DNA from: CAZADS01 sp964483985 | Lineage (GTDB): Bacteria; Pseudomonadota; Alphaproteobacteria; Thalassobaculales; Thalassobaculaceae | Reading direction: 5' to 3' | Length of the DNA: 24,288 nucleotides | Assembly: GCA_964483985.1 (NCBI GenBank) | Contig: CAZADS010000057.1 | Location: 1 to 24,288, forward strand | Shown here: positions 8,247-15,792 of the stretch, piece after piece | How the letters are laid out: each line of letters starts with the position of its first letter | Position numbering within the stretch: position 1 is the first letter of the stretch | Made by a program: the position numbers and the translations under genes | Notes under the pieces: generated by a model | Database searches by the model: none | Told to the model about the DNA's origin: nothing | What the model saw: the letters and a program-made list of their open reading frames with translations, nothing else

Positions 8247-9023
8247 ATGTTGAAAAACAGCGTAAACATTGGTGGCGGCAATCTAGAATATATTTTCCAT
8301 AAATCAGATTCGGAAAATAGCCCGGTTCTTGTTCTACTACATGAGGGGTTAGGTTGTATTTCTCTCTGGCACGATTTTCCAATTGCATTGGCGAAAATTA
8401 CAGATTTTTCTGTTTTGGTCTACTCGCGACATGGATATGGAAAATCTATATCTTTAGGGACTCATTTCCAAATGAATTATATGCACACCGAAGCATTGGA
8501 AATTTTACCAGCATTACTGAATCATTTCAATATTGATAAACCCTTTCTTTATGGCCACAGCGACGGTGCCTCTATAGCGCTAATTTATGCGGGCAAGGCC
8601 AGTGCTCGCGTTTCTGGGATCATCGTAGAGGCTCCACATGTATTTGTTGAAAAGGAGTCGTTATTGGGTGTAGAGCGGGCCAAGGATGCCTTTGATAGAG
8701 GATCCCTAAAAACAGGCCTGGCCAAACATCACGATCATCCCGAATTAATATTCCGAGCATGGAATAATATCTGGCTTGAACCAACTTTTGCAAATTGGAA
8801 TATCCTGGATTATCTCCCATCAATAAAATCACCAATTTTGATGATACAAGGAAAAGATGACGCTTATGGAACCTTGGCTCAACTTGATATTATTGAGAGA
8901 AATGTAGCCGGACCTACCGAGCGTGTAGTTTTAGAAAACTGCGGCCACTCCCCTCACCGAGAAGCGCGCAGAAAAGTACTTGATGTCGTTGATACCTTCA
9001 CAAAACAGATTTTAGCAAATTAA
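8247..9023 (+). CDS. Alpha/beta hydrolase
   Basis: Hydrolase of 258 residues with the standard alpha/beta fold layout. Strand beta-3 and the oxyanion region read LLHEGLGCISLW (30-41). The nucleophile elbow is YGHSDG, with Ser105. The acid is probably Asp205 in QGKDDAYG, and the base is His234 in NCGHSPHRE. RHGYGKS (61-67) resembles the loop of carboxylesterases and of C-C hydrolases in meta-cleavage pathways. There is no signal peptide, so it is cytoplasmic. The nearest Shine-Dalgarno-like run (AAGGGG) is about 17 bases from the ATG, longer than ideal. Its position behind a benzoate-CoA ligase-type gene suggests that it hydrolyses a thioester, ester or ring-cleavage product in the same pathway; this is inference from context only. 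Confidence 0.85.
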   Translation: MLKNSVNIGGGNLEYIFHKSDSENSPVLVLLHEGLGCISLWHDFPIALAKITDFSVLVYSRHGYGKSISLGTHFQMNYMHTEALEILPALLNHFNIDKPFLYGHSDGASIALIYAGKASARVSGIIVEAPHVFVEKESLLGVERAKDAFDRGSLKTGLAKHHDHPELIFRAWNNIWLEPTFANWNILDYLPSIKSPILMIQGKDDAYGTLAQLDIIERNVAGPTERVVLENCGHSPHREARRKVLDVVDTFTKQILAN

Positions 9024-9164
9024 AAGTTGCATTCCGCATTAAAGGCTAACCAGTAATAATGAATTTCGTTCAACTAAATAGGCTCAATTTTTAATCCAAA
9101 AAAATAAACCGACACGGGTTATATATACCTTTTTTTAATGGAACTAATTGACAAGGATTATGCT

Positions 9165-10358
9165 ATGCAACCTTTAACTGGAGTCCGGGTTCTTGCAGTT
9201 GAACAATATGGAGCCGGTCCATTTGGCACCATGTATCTCGCCAATCAAGGTGCCGAAGTAATCAAGATCGAAAACCCTAGAGATGGCGGAGATATGTCAC
9301 GAGGAGTTGGGCCCCATTTTTTAGCACCGGAAGAAAGTGAATTTTATCACAGTTTTAATGCCAACAAAAATAGCGTCACACTGGATTTACAAAGTGATGA
9401 AGGAAAATTAATTTTCCATAAATTAGTTAAAACCGCTGATGCTGTTTCCAACAACCTTCGTGGCGATGTTCCAGAAAAACTAGGGATCGACTATTCCTCT
9501 TTAAAAGTAATTAATCCAAGCATCGTCTGTGCGCATTTAACTGCCTATGGTCGTACAGGATCCCGACGAACTTGGCCCGGCTTCGATTATCTAATGCAGG
9601 CTGAAACCGGTTGGTTTTCCTTGACCGGGGAACCGGAAACCCCTCCCGCCAGGTTTGGACTTTCCGTTGTAGATATGATGACGGGGTTAGCTATGGCTTT
9701 TGGTCTAGTGTCAGCAATTATCGCTGCCAGACAAACAGGCTACGGCCGAGATATGGACGTTTCGCTTTTCGACCTCGCGTTACATAATACAAGTTACCTA
9801 TCGACCTGGTATCTGAATGAAGGCGTGGTAACTGGAAGATTGCATCGATCCGCCCATCCATCTTTGACTCCGTGCCAAATGTATAAAACGGCAGACGGAT
9901 GGATTTTTTTAATGTGCAACAAGGAAAAATTTTGGCCCATACTCTGCAAAAAATTAGGCGCGGCGCAATGGATAAATGATCGCCGGTTCAAATTTTTCAA
10001 GAACCGATTAGAGCATCGCAATTTGATTCAAAAAATGCTGGATTCTAGGTTATCTGCCAAAACGACCACCGAATGGTTAGACATCTTCGCGGGCGCAGTT
10101 CCTGCTTCCCCAATTTATGATATTGGACAAGCGATGAGTAATCCATTTGTAGCCGAACGGAATGGCATTCAAGACTTCCCGCATCCTGTTGAACCTGACC
10201 AAGTTTTTCGAATGGCGGCACATCCTATTAAATCCTCAGACGATCCACCCCTAAACAGGCCTGCACCAAAATTAGGTGACCATACCGAGCAGATTCTTAG
10301 TACAATCGGTTACAATTCTCAGAAAATTGATGAATTAAGGAAAAAAGGGATCATCTAA
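9165..10358 (+). CDS. CaiB/BaiF (class III) CoA-transferase
   Basis: Family III CoA-transferase, which moves CoA between carboxylic acids through aspartyl-anhydride and CoA-thioester intermediates. The start chosen is the ATG at 9165 (397 residues), because AAGGA lies 7 bases upstream and family members typically begin 'PLxGVRVL'. An earlier in-frame ATG at 9138 would add nine residues and has no ribosome site. Numbered from 9165, the N-terminal Rossmann-like part reads GVRVLAVEQYGAGPF, followed by LANQGAEVIKIENP. The catalytic Asp is D170 in GLSVVDMMTG. The segment FDYLMQAETGWFSLTGEPE is also family-typical. The protein should act as an interlocked dimer in the cytoplasm. It lies 141 bp after the hydrolase gene and is probably part of the same catabolic set; the donor and acceptor acids are unknown. 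Confidence 0.88.
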   Translation: MQPLTGVRVLAVEQYGAGPFGTMYLANQGAEVIKIENPRDGGDMSRGVGPHFLAPEESEFYHSFNANKNSVTLDLQSDEGKLIFHKLVKTADAVSNNLRGDVPEKLGIDYSSLKVINPSIVCAHLTAYGRTGSRRTWPGFDYLMQAETGWFSLTGEPETPPARFGLSVVDMMTGLAMAFGLVSAIIAARQTGYGRDMDVSLFDLALHNTSYLSTWYLNEGVVTGRLHRSAHPSLTPCQMYKTADGWIFLMCNKEKFWPILCKKLGAAQWINDRRFKFFKNRLEHRNLIQKMLDSRLSAKTTTEWLDIFAGAVPASPIYDIGQAMSNPFVAERNGIQDFPHPVEPDQVFRMAAHPIKSSDDPPLNRPAPKLGDHTEQILSTIGYNSQKIDELRKKGII

Positions 10359-10375
10359 AGCAACTTTGGCTTGTG

Positions 10376-10421
10376 TTTTGCATCTATTCTTTTGCATTTA
10401 TTTAATTAGGCAAAATTAGGC
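10376..10421 (+). repeat. Two pairs of short direct repeats upstream of the RTX gene
   Basis: TTTTGCAT occurs at 10376-10383 and 10390-10397 (14-base period). AATTAGGC occurs at 10404-10411 and 10414-10421 (10-base period, about one helical turn). Both pairs lie in the 84-base spacer before the RTX gene. They could be tandem regulator sites, but short matches like these arise by chance in AT-rich DNA. Confidence 0.3.
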
Positions 10422-10442
10422 TAAAAGGATCTTCGACCGACC

Positions 10443-11819
10443 ATGAGCGAACGAGATATTTTCGATCCAACCTTTTATCTCACCAATAATCCTGATGTGG
10501 CAGCGGCTGGCGTTGATCCATTTACTCATTATATGGAGATAGGCTGGCAGGAATCTCGGGATCCCAATAAATACTTCTCTAGTTTTCAATATTTAGTTCT
10601 AAATGCCGATGTTTTGAAAGCTAATTTAAACCCCCTCACTCACTATTCTTTGTTTGGTGTCAGGGAATTTAGAGATCCCGGCGCATTTTTCGATACCGAT
10701 TTTTACCTTCAACAGAATGTAGATGTTGCTAATGGCCCAATAGAGCCACTCGCTCACTTTTCCAATTTTGGAGAAAAAGAAGATCGTAAACCAATAGAAA
10801 TCTTTGATAGCTCCTATTACCTTTCTAGGAATGCAGACGTTGCCGCCATTGTGAATCAAAATCTAATTACTGCATTTGAACATTTTCGGTTCTTCGGCCA
10901 CAAAGAAGGACGGGATCCATCATCAAGCTTCAATACTGATTTTTATTTAAATCTTTACCTCGATGTAGCAGCGTCTAATTTCACGGCCTTTGAACATTAC
11001 CAACTACATGGGAAAAGCGAAGGGCGTCGCCCAGACGAAACATATATTATACCAGAAGGCACGACTGGAACGATTGAAGGCGTTTTGCTTTCTGAGACTA
11101 TTACGGGATCTACTGGAAACGATACCATCTCCGGGATCGGGGGAAATGACTTCCTTGAGGGCAGAAACGGTAACGACAGCATTTTGGGTGGTTCCGGTAA
11201 TGATACCCTTTCTGGTGGACAAGGCGCCGATAGCTTAATTGGCAATAGCGGCTCTGATAGGATAGAGCTTACGGAAACTGGCAACGCGCCCGACACTATT
11301 TTTTATCAAGCAATAACTGACGGGTCATTAGCCAATTCAACCGCAGGTGATAATGCAGCAGCCGATGATGGGGCCGATACCATATCTTCATTCACCGCCG
11401 GAACGGGGGGCGACAAGATCTCTTTTAAAGGAAGTATTTTTGGATCCACAGGGGCGACAGCTACAACAATAGATTTTCACAATGTTTCAGGATCTGCAGG
11501 GGGAACCAGCAATACCAATATAACTGACGTTTCAGCCAATACGGAACTCTCCATAATCATTCACCAAAGCGACCTAAGAGATTATGCGGCACTACAAACA
11601 TTCCTTGATACTACGGTCAACGGCATTCTTACAAATTCTAATGCTGACCAAGTAATTCTGATTGCAGGTATAGATACTGTAGATTCAGCCATAGGTGGTG
11701 AGAATTCCCTATTAATATATGACCCTGACATTGGTTCAACGGCGGATCAATATGTTTTGGCAAATTTAGGAGATCTAGATATATCTGGTCTGGTATCAGC
11801 GAATTTTGATTTGTTTTAG
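10443..11819 (+). CDS. RTX calcium-binding protein with N-terminal 38-residue repeats
   Basis: Protein of 458 residues with three visible parts. Residues 7-197 hold five tandem repeats of about 38 residues, each running from F-[DNS]-x-x-[FYQ]-Y-L through DV and an H-[FY] to a near 'G..EGRDP' end. Residues 222-276 hold four to five RTX nonapeptides such as STGNDTIS, RNGNDSILG and SGNDTLSGG, which bind calcium outside the cell as a beta-roll. Residues 305-458 resemble the C-terminal domain of type I secreted proteins (DDGADTISSFTAGTGGDKISF), ending in NFDLF, a typical hydrophobic tail of a T1SS signal. There is no N-terminal signal peptide, as expected for that route. No HlyB, HlyD or TolC genes are in the window. 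AAAGGAT lies about 14 bases before the ATG, rather far. The likely role is a secreted or surface protein; binding partner and activity are unknown. Confidence 0.85.
   Translation: MSERDIFDPTFYLTNNPDVAAAGVDPFTHYMEIGWQESRDPNKYFSSFQYLVLNADVLKANLNPLTHYSLFGVREFRDPGAFFDTDFYLQQNVDVANGPIEPLAHFSNFGEKEDRKPIEIFDSSYYLSRNADVAAIVNQNLITAFEHFRFFGHKEGRDPSSSFNTDFYLNLYLDVAASNFTAFEHYQLHGKSEGRRPDETYIIPEGTTGTIEGVLLSETITGSTGNDTISGIGGNDFLEGRNGNDSILGGSGNDTLSGGQGADSLIGNSGSDRIELTETGNAPDTIFYQAITDGSLANSTAGDNAAADDGADTISSFTAGTGGDKISFKGSIFGSTGATATTIDFHNVSGSAGGTSNTNITDVSANTELSIIIHQSDLRDYAALQTFLDTTVNGILTNSNADQVILIAGIDTVDSAIGGENSLLIYDPDIGSTADQYVLANLGDLDISGLVSANFDLF
10461..11033 (+). repeat. Five tandem 38-residue repeats in the RTX protein
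   Basis: Protein repeats begin at residues 7, 45, 83, 121 and 163 (spacing 38, 38, 38, 42). The consensus is F-D-x-x-F-Y-L-x-x-N-x-D-V-A, a variable 5-9 residues, then H-Y/F-x-x-x-G-x-x-E-x-R-x-P. The fourth copy carries four extra residues. Repeat 1 (FDPTFYLTNNPDVAAAGVDP) is closest to the consensus I know from marine bacterial secreted proteins and glycosyltransferases. At DNA level the copies have diverged, so this is not a recent duplication. Confidence 0.8.
11106..11270 (+). repeat. RTX nonapeptide (GGxGxDxLx) block
   Basis: Residues 222-276 contain successive glycine- and aspartate-rich units of nine residues: GSTGNDTIS, GIGGNDFLE, GRNGNDSIL, GGSGNDTLS and GGQGADSLI, then a degenerate GNSGSDRIE. 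This is a short calcium-binding parallel beta-roll. The DNA here is less AT-rich than its surroundings because of the Gly codons. Confidence 0.85.
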
Positions 11820-11824
11820 AAAAT

Positions 11825-11854
11825 CTAATAGTTCCGCTCGTTAAGAACAATTAG
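11825..11854. terminator. Candidate bidirectional terminator hairpin
   Basis: CTAAT-A-GTTC (11825-11834) pairs with GAAC-A-ATTAG (11845-11854) around a 10-base loop: nine base pairs with one A-A mismatch. It sits in the 49-base gap between the convergent RTX gene and arsJ. On the minus strand the hairpin is followed by ATTTTCT, a weak T tract, so it may serve arsJ best. The stem is AT-rich and not very stable. Confidence 0.4.
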
Positions 11855-11868
11855 AGAAAACTTCAAAA

Positions 11869-13110
11869 TTAAAGGCTTTCTTTTGCCGTTCCCGACGACG
11901 ACGTTTGATCCGCATATCCTAACAAAATAGTAAATACTCCGGCAAACGCAAGCATAGAAGCCGCCACGCCAAGCGCTCCCGCTAGGCCACCCCATTGGTA
12001 AGCTATTCCAGAAATAATGGTTCCAAGTAATCTTCCTGTTGCATTAGCACTGTAATAAAAGCCTACCGATAAGGCGATTTTTTCCTGGCTGGATAAAGCT
12101 AAAATCAGATAAGAATGCAGAGATGAATTAATAGCGAAACAAAAACCGAAAATCGCTAGCCCTATAAAGAGAGTCCAGAAAGGCTCAAATTCTATCCTAA
12201 TCATCAACGTTATCATAAATGTAACCAACGCGAGAATAAATATCCAAAGCCGCGCCGCCCTTATTTCATTCGATCGGCCATCCGAAGAACTTTTCACAAA
12301 AGCGGGAGCAAAACCTTGAATTGCTCCATACCCAACAATCCAAACGGCTAAAAAGCTGCCCACCTCAGTAAAGCTCCAATTCAATACGTCGTAGAGAAAA
12401 ACGGGTAAGGCCACAACGAACCACACGTCACGGGCGCCAAATAAAAAGATTCTTGCACCAGACAAAAGATTTATAGCTCGGGATTTCGCAAAGATTTCTT
12501 TCACTTCCGTTCTAGACTCAGCTTTTCCTATATTACGGGGAAGCATCAATGTTGCAGCGACTAGGACAACTGATAAAAACGTCGCCATCAACCAAAGACC
12601 TTGGGCAAAACCCAGCACAGTCAAGAGTAAACCTCCCAGAAAAAACCCTAACCCTTTCAAAGCATTTTTGGATCCTGTTAGAAGAGATACCAACTGAAAT
12701 AGTTTAGAATGAGCGTCTTCAGGCACAAATAATTTTATTGCACTTTTGGAACTCATCTTCGAAAGGTCTTTTGCTACGCCAGATAGTCCTTGCGTCGCTA
12801 GGACAAAAAGGACAGATATAATTTGTGGCCAATTTGTATCCAGAGCAGACAACATTAAAAGTGCAAATATCTGCAAACAAAGTCCACAAAAGAGCGTCAA
12901 TTTCAGACCAAATCGACTACCAACCCATCCCCCTATTAAATTGGTAACCATACCCATTAATTCGTATAGCAAAAACAATGTTGCTAGTTGAAACGGCGAA
13001 TATCCAAGCGAGTGGAAATGTAACAGCACTAACATTCGCAAAGCGCCGTCAGTCAAAGTAAACCCCCAGTACGCTGAAGTGACCACAGCATAACTGCGCA
13101 TATCTTTCAT
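11869..13110 (-). CDS. arsJ: ArsJ organoarsenical efflux MFS transporter
   Basis: MFS permease of 413 residues with about 12 hydrophobic helices. It matches ArsJ, which exports 1-arseno-3-phosphoglycerate; the compound then breaks down outside, giving net arsenate extrusion. Family features seen: the N-terminal helix region with YWGFTLTDGALRMLVLLHF, the loop GGWVGSRFGLKLTL (MFS motif A region, after helix 2), and the conserved cytoplasmic stretch SGVAKDLSKMSSKSAIKLF (about 130-150), which I regard as the ArsJ hallmark. The decisive support is the gene directly upstream, a GAPDH of the ArsJ-associated type, 12 bp away. AAGGA lies 9 bases before the ATG and overlaps the GAPDH stop, so the pair is co-transcribed. 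The protein acts in the inner membrane. Confidence 0.92.
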   Translation of the reverse strand: MKDMRSYAVVTSAYWGFTLTDGALRMLVLLHFHSLGYSPFQLATLFLLYELMGMVTNLIGGWVGSRFGLKLTLFCGLCLQIFALLMLSALDTNWPQIISVLFVLATQGLSGVAKDLSKMSSKSAIKLFVPEDAHSKLFQLVSLLTGSKNALKGLGFFLGGLLLTVLGFAQGLWLMATFLSVVLVAATLMLPRNIGKAESRTEVKEIFAKSRAINLLSGARIFLFGARDVWFVVALPVFLYDVLNWSFTEVGSFLAVWIVGYGAIQGFAPAFVKSSSDGRSNEIRAARLWIFILALVTFMITLMIRIEFEPFWTLFIGLAIFGFCFAINSSLHSYLILALSSQEKIALSVGFYYSANATGRLLGTIISGIAYQWGGLAGALGVAASMLAFAGVFTILLGYADQTSSSGTAKESL

Positions 13111-13122
13111 ATGCTAATATCC

Positions 13123-14196
13123 TTAAATTGATAGTCTCAAAAATTTTGAGACTTTCTCTACGAGTTCCATCATCCGATGAACGTAACCAATCTCATTATC
13201 ATACCAAGCCAATACTTTTAGTTGCCTTTCATCTACAATCATAGTGGATAAGCCATCAATAATAGCAGAGCGTGAGTCGCCTAAATAATCAGACGAAACC
13301 AAGGGCCGCTCTTCATATCCTAGAACCCCTTCCATGGTTTCGGTAGCGGCTGTTTGGAATAATTCATTGACTTCTTTTACAGTAGTTCCACGCGCCATCT
13401 CGAAGACACAATCTGTGAGGGAGGAGTTCAAAAGGGGCACCCTAACAGCCACACCATTTAATTTTCCCTGAAGTTCCGGAAAAATTAATCCTATTGCCGT
13501 AGCCGATCCAGTCGAGGTTGGAATTAAATTTAATAATGCAGATCGTGCTCGACGAAGATCAGTATGAGCTTTATCTACAACGCCTTGCGTATTGGTTACA
13601 TCGTGTATAGTAGTTACCATCCCATGGAGAATACCAATGTTTGAATGCAAAATTTTTACCACTGGGGCAAGACAGTTCGTAGTACATGAAGCAGCGGTAA
13701 CCACGTTATGGATTTCTGGATCATAAAAATGGTCATTCACACCCATCACGATATTTAAAGCAACGTTATCCTTGACCGGACATGCAACAACCACTTTTTT
13801 GATTCCCGCCTCAAAATACGGCTGCAGATCTTTAGCTGTTTTAAATTTTCCTGTTGCTTCAACTACTAAATCGATCCCATGTTTTTTCCACTCTACATCA
13901 GCAGGCTTAAGCCCATCACTGTATGAAATTTGTTTTTTACCCATTCGTATAAAATTACCGTCTACAGACGGAGTGACCTGCCATCTACCATGAACACTGT
14001 CGAACCCCAGCAAGTGGGCTGCTGTTTCCACTGGACCGCTAATTTCATTAATGTGAACAATGTCATAAACTCCCTCCCCCCAGGGCCCGTTCGGGTGTTC
14101 CCATGAGCTTAAAATACTGGGGTCAAAGGCCCAAGCCGCTCGAAGACTAAGCCTTCCCATCCGACCAAATCCATTAATTGCGACTCTAATTGACAT
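13123..14196 (-). CDS. gap: ArsJ-associated glyceraldehyde-3-phosphate dehydrogenase
   Basis: GAPDH of 357 residues that would use arsenate in place of phosphate to make 1-arseno-3-phosphoglycerate, the substrate of ArsJ. It has the NAD loop INGFGRMGRL (7-16), the active-site SCTTNCLAP with Cys171, His198 in TTIHDVTNTQ, and the near-C-terminal AWYDNEIGYVHRM. HINEISG...ETAAHLLGFDSVHGRW and the TTIHDVTNTQ form match the arsenic-operon branch rather than glycolytic GAPDH. About 17 residues (roughly 26-43, rich in P, W and G) appear inserted between the first helix and YDIVHINE compared with relatives I remember. GAGGGTG sits 7 bases before the ATG, which fixes the start. It precedes arsJ by 12 bp. 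No ArsR-like gene is nearby. Confidence 0.92.
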   Translation of the reverse strand: MSIRVAINGFGRMGRLSLRAAWAFDPSILSSWEHPNGPWGEGVYDIVHINEISGPVETAAHLLGFDSVHGRWQVTPSVDGNFIRMGKKQISYSDGLKPADVEWKKHGIDLVVEATGKFKTAKDLQPYFEAGIKKVVVACPVKDNVALNIVMGVNDHFYDPEIHNVVTAASCTTNCLAPVVKILHSNIGILHGMVTTIHDVTNTQGVVDKAHTDLRRARSALLNLIPTSTGSATAIGLIFPELQGKLNGVAVRVPLLNSSLTDCVFEMARGTTVKEVNELFQTAATETMEGVLGYEERPLVSSDYLGDSRSAIIDGLSTMIVDERQLKVLAWYDNEIGYVHRMMELVEKVSKFLRLSI

Positions 14197-14307
14197 CTAA
14201 CAACACCCTCAATTCTCAGATATATAACAAAACCAATGCAAAATTTTTACAATTAACCTTTGGGTTGGTTGGAAACAACTGCTATCGACCAGCCGGCGAG
14301 ACTTGAC

Positions 14308-14763
14308 TCACTGAGTGTATCGGTAAACTCGGCATGCCGATGAACCCTCATTTACAAAGATATAATTATCACTCGTTAATTTTATTCCTAACTTACGAGA
14401 CATATCTTTGGATCTGCCCGCTGGGTATCGAATGCCACCCAGATCAGCAATACCTCCACTGAATCTCCGCAATCGGCCTTGTCTACAGGCAATAGATGCT
14501 TGCGAATCAAATTCTGCCGCTTTTGTAAGTGATTCACTACTTCTCGCTATTACGCCACCTTGTGTTTTTTCAACCACCTTCGTGCGATGCTTTCGGGATT
14601 TTGCGAAACTTCCACCTCGCCCCCTAGTAGGACCTTTAGTAAAGTGATTTTTATTTGTTGAACGTAATTCCGATGCTTTCGCTACAAAAGTTTCTGTATT
14701 GGTAAAAAACATCGTTATGAGAAACAGCAAAATCGATATTAGCGTCGCCTCTCGTACTATCAT
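14308..14763 (-). CDS. Small secreted basic protein of unknown function
   Basis: The start is set at the ATG at 14761-14763, giving 151 residues, because the product then begins with a clear signal peptide: MIVREATLISILLFLITMFF and a plausible cleavage region near TFVAKASE. The frame stays open upstream to 14853, but that would bury the signal and overlap the next gene. No strong Shine-Dalgarno is seen. The mature part (about 120 residues) is basic and rich in Arg, Lys, Ser and Gly. It has just two cysteines (C93 and C144), which could form a disulfide in the periplasm. I recognise no domain. It lies between the arsenic pair and an HIBADH-like reductase on the same strand, so co-transcription is possible. 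It could be lineage-specific, or a chance frame. Confidence 0.5.
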   Translation of the reverse strand: MIVREATLISILLFLITMFFTNTETFVAKASELRSTNKNHFTKGPTRGRGGSFAKSRKHRTKVVEKTQGGVIARSSESLTKAAEFDSQASIACRQGRLRRFSGGIADLGGIRYPAGRSKDMSRKLGIKLTSDNYIFVNEGSSACRVYRYTQ

Positions 14764-14816
14764 GCTAATAAGGCATCCGAAGTAATTGGAGTTATAGATA
14801 CTATCTCTGTCTTGTA

Positions 14817-15695
14817 TTATTTTTTGTGAAGACGAATGATAGTTGACGAACATTCATCCCCTAACCCCATTCTCATTAACTTTCTATTAAGCTCCGTTAT
14901 TGTAGCTATTACTGGCATCGGAGTTCCAACTGTTTTTGCTAAATCGTGAATCATTTCTAGATCTTTTAAATTGTTGGAATTTTTACCCAAAGCATTACCG
15001 GTTGGTGCAATCATTTCGGGCATAGCTTCCTGTAACAAAAAGGAGTCGGCCCGGCCACCAGCCAAAGCCTTTGGTATAAGACTAGCATTAATGCCCGCGT
15101 CTCCCGCCAGAGCGGTAGCTTCTGCCACCAACGCAAAGCCGCCCAATACCAGAACTTGGCTAATCATTTTAGCACTCTGGCCTGACCCAGAGGGACCAAA
15201 AAGGGTGCATTGGCTACTCAAGGCCTTCCAGATCGGGCTCGCAGACCGAAAATCCTCTAGGTCCCCACCCACCATTATTGTCATGGAGCCTAATTTTGCC
15301 GCGGATGCTCCGCCGGAAATAGGGGCATCAATCCAACGCATTCCAGTTTCTTGTTTTAATAAAGCCGCCATTTTTCTACTTTTTGCAGCGTCGATTGTCG
15401 ACATATCTATATAAAGCTGCCTCTCACGTCCCGTCTTAGCAAGTCCGTTGGATCCAAACACGATTTCCTGCACAGCATTTGTGTCAGTAACGCACGTCAT
15501 TATCAAATCGCAATCTCGAGCGAGATCAGAAGGAGATTCAACTCTTTGAGCCCCTATTAGTTCTAATGGTTCTACAACCTGTGGGGTCCGGTTCCAAACC
15601 TTTAACAAATAACCCTGCTCAATTAATCTGGTAATTATTGCAGATCCTAACTGGCCGGCGCCCGCAAAACCAACCGTGGGAAGATCACTGGTCAT
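14817..15695 (-). CDS. 3-hydroxyisobutyrate dehydrogenase family NAD(P) oxidoreductase
   Basis: Beta-hydroxyacid dehydrogenase of 292 residues, the usual family length. It has a Rossmann domain followed by an all-helical C-terminal domain. The dinucleotide loop is GFAGAGQLGSAI (9-20), with WNRTP (35-39) after beta-2, a pattern more often seen with NADP(H) binding. The substrate signature reads DAPISGGASAAKLGSMTIMVGG (123-144). The catalytic Lys is K176 in SAKMISQ; the Asn that normally follows four residues later is Gln180 here. KNSNNLKDLEM (238-248) is the conserved second substrate segment. GGAGGT lies about 6 bases before the ATG, the best ribosome site of this strand run. The family also includes tartronate semialdehyde and succinic semialdehyde reductases, so the substrate is open. 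The neighbouring heptose and arsenic genes do not identify it. Confidence 0.87.
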   Translation of the reverse strand: MTSDLPTVGFAGAGQLGSAIITRLIEQGYLLKVWNRTPQVVEPLELIGAQRVESPSDLARDCDLIMTCVTDTNAVQEIVFGSNGLAKTGRERQLYIDMSTIDAAKSRKMAALLKQETGMRWIDAPISGGASAAKLGSMTIMVGGDLEDFRSASPIWKALSSQCTLFGPSGSGQSAKMISQVLVLGGFALVAEATALAGDAGINASLIPKALAGGRADSFLLQEAMPEMIAPTGNALGKNSNNLKDLEMIHDLAKTVGTPMPVIATITELNRKLMRMGLGDECSSTIIRLHKK

Positions 15696-15792
15696 GGCTG
15701 ACCTCCATCAACAAAACAATATCATTAACCACCTGAATAAAGTAAATTTTTCTAAAAAAGGTCAAAATTTATGTAAATACTGATCCTGGTTC

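Noticed and set aside
10997..11296. 99-residue minus-strand frame across the RTX repeats
   Set aside because: It is the reverse reading of Gly/Asp-rich RTX codons, giving a Pro/Ser-rich product by necessity.
14764..14853. Longer start for the small secreted protein (181 residues, ATG at 14853)
   Set aside because: It would overlap the upstream reductase by 37 bases and place a polar stretch before a clear signal peptide; the ATG at 14763 gives a proper export signal.
14971..15414. 147-residue plus-strand frame inside the HIBADH-like gene
   Set aside because: Antisense to the catalytic and substrate signatures of the real gene; composition typical of a shadow.
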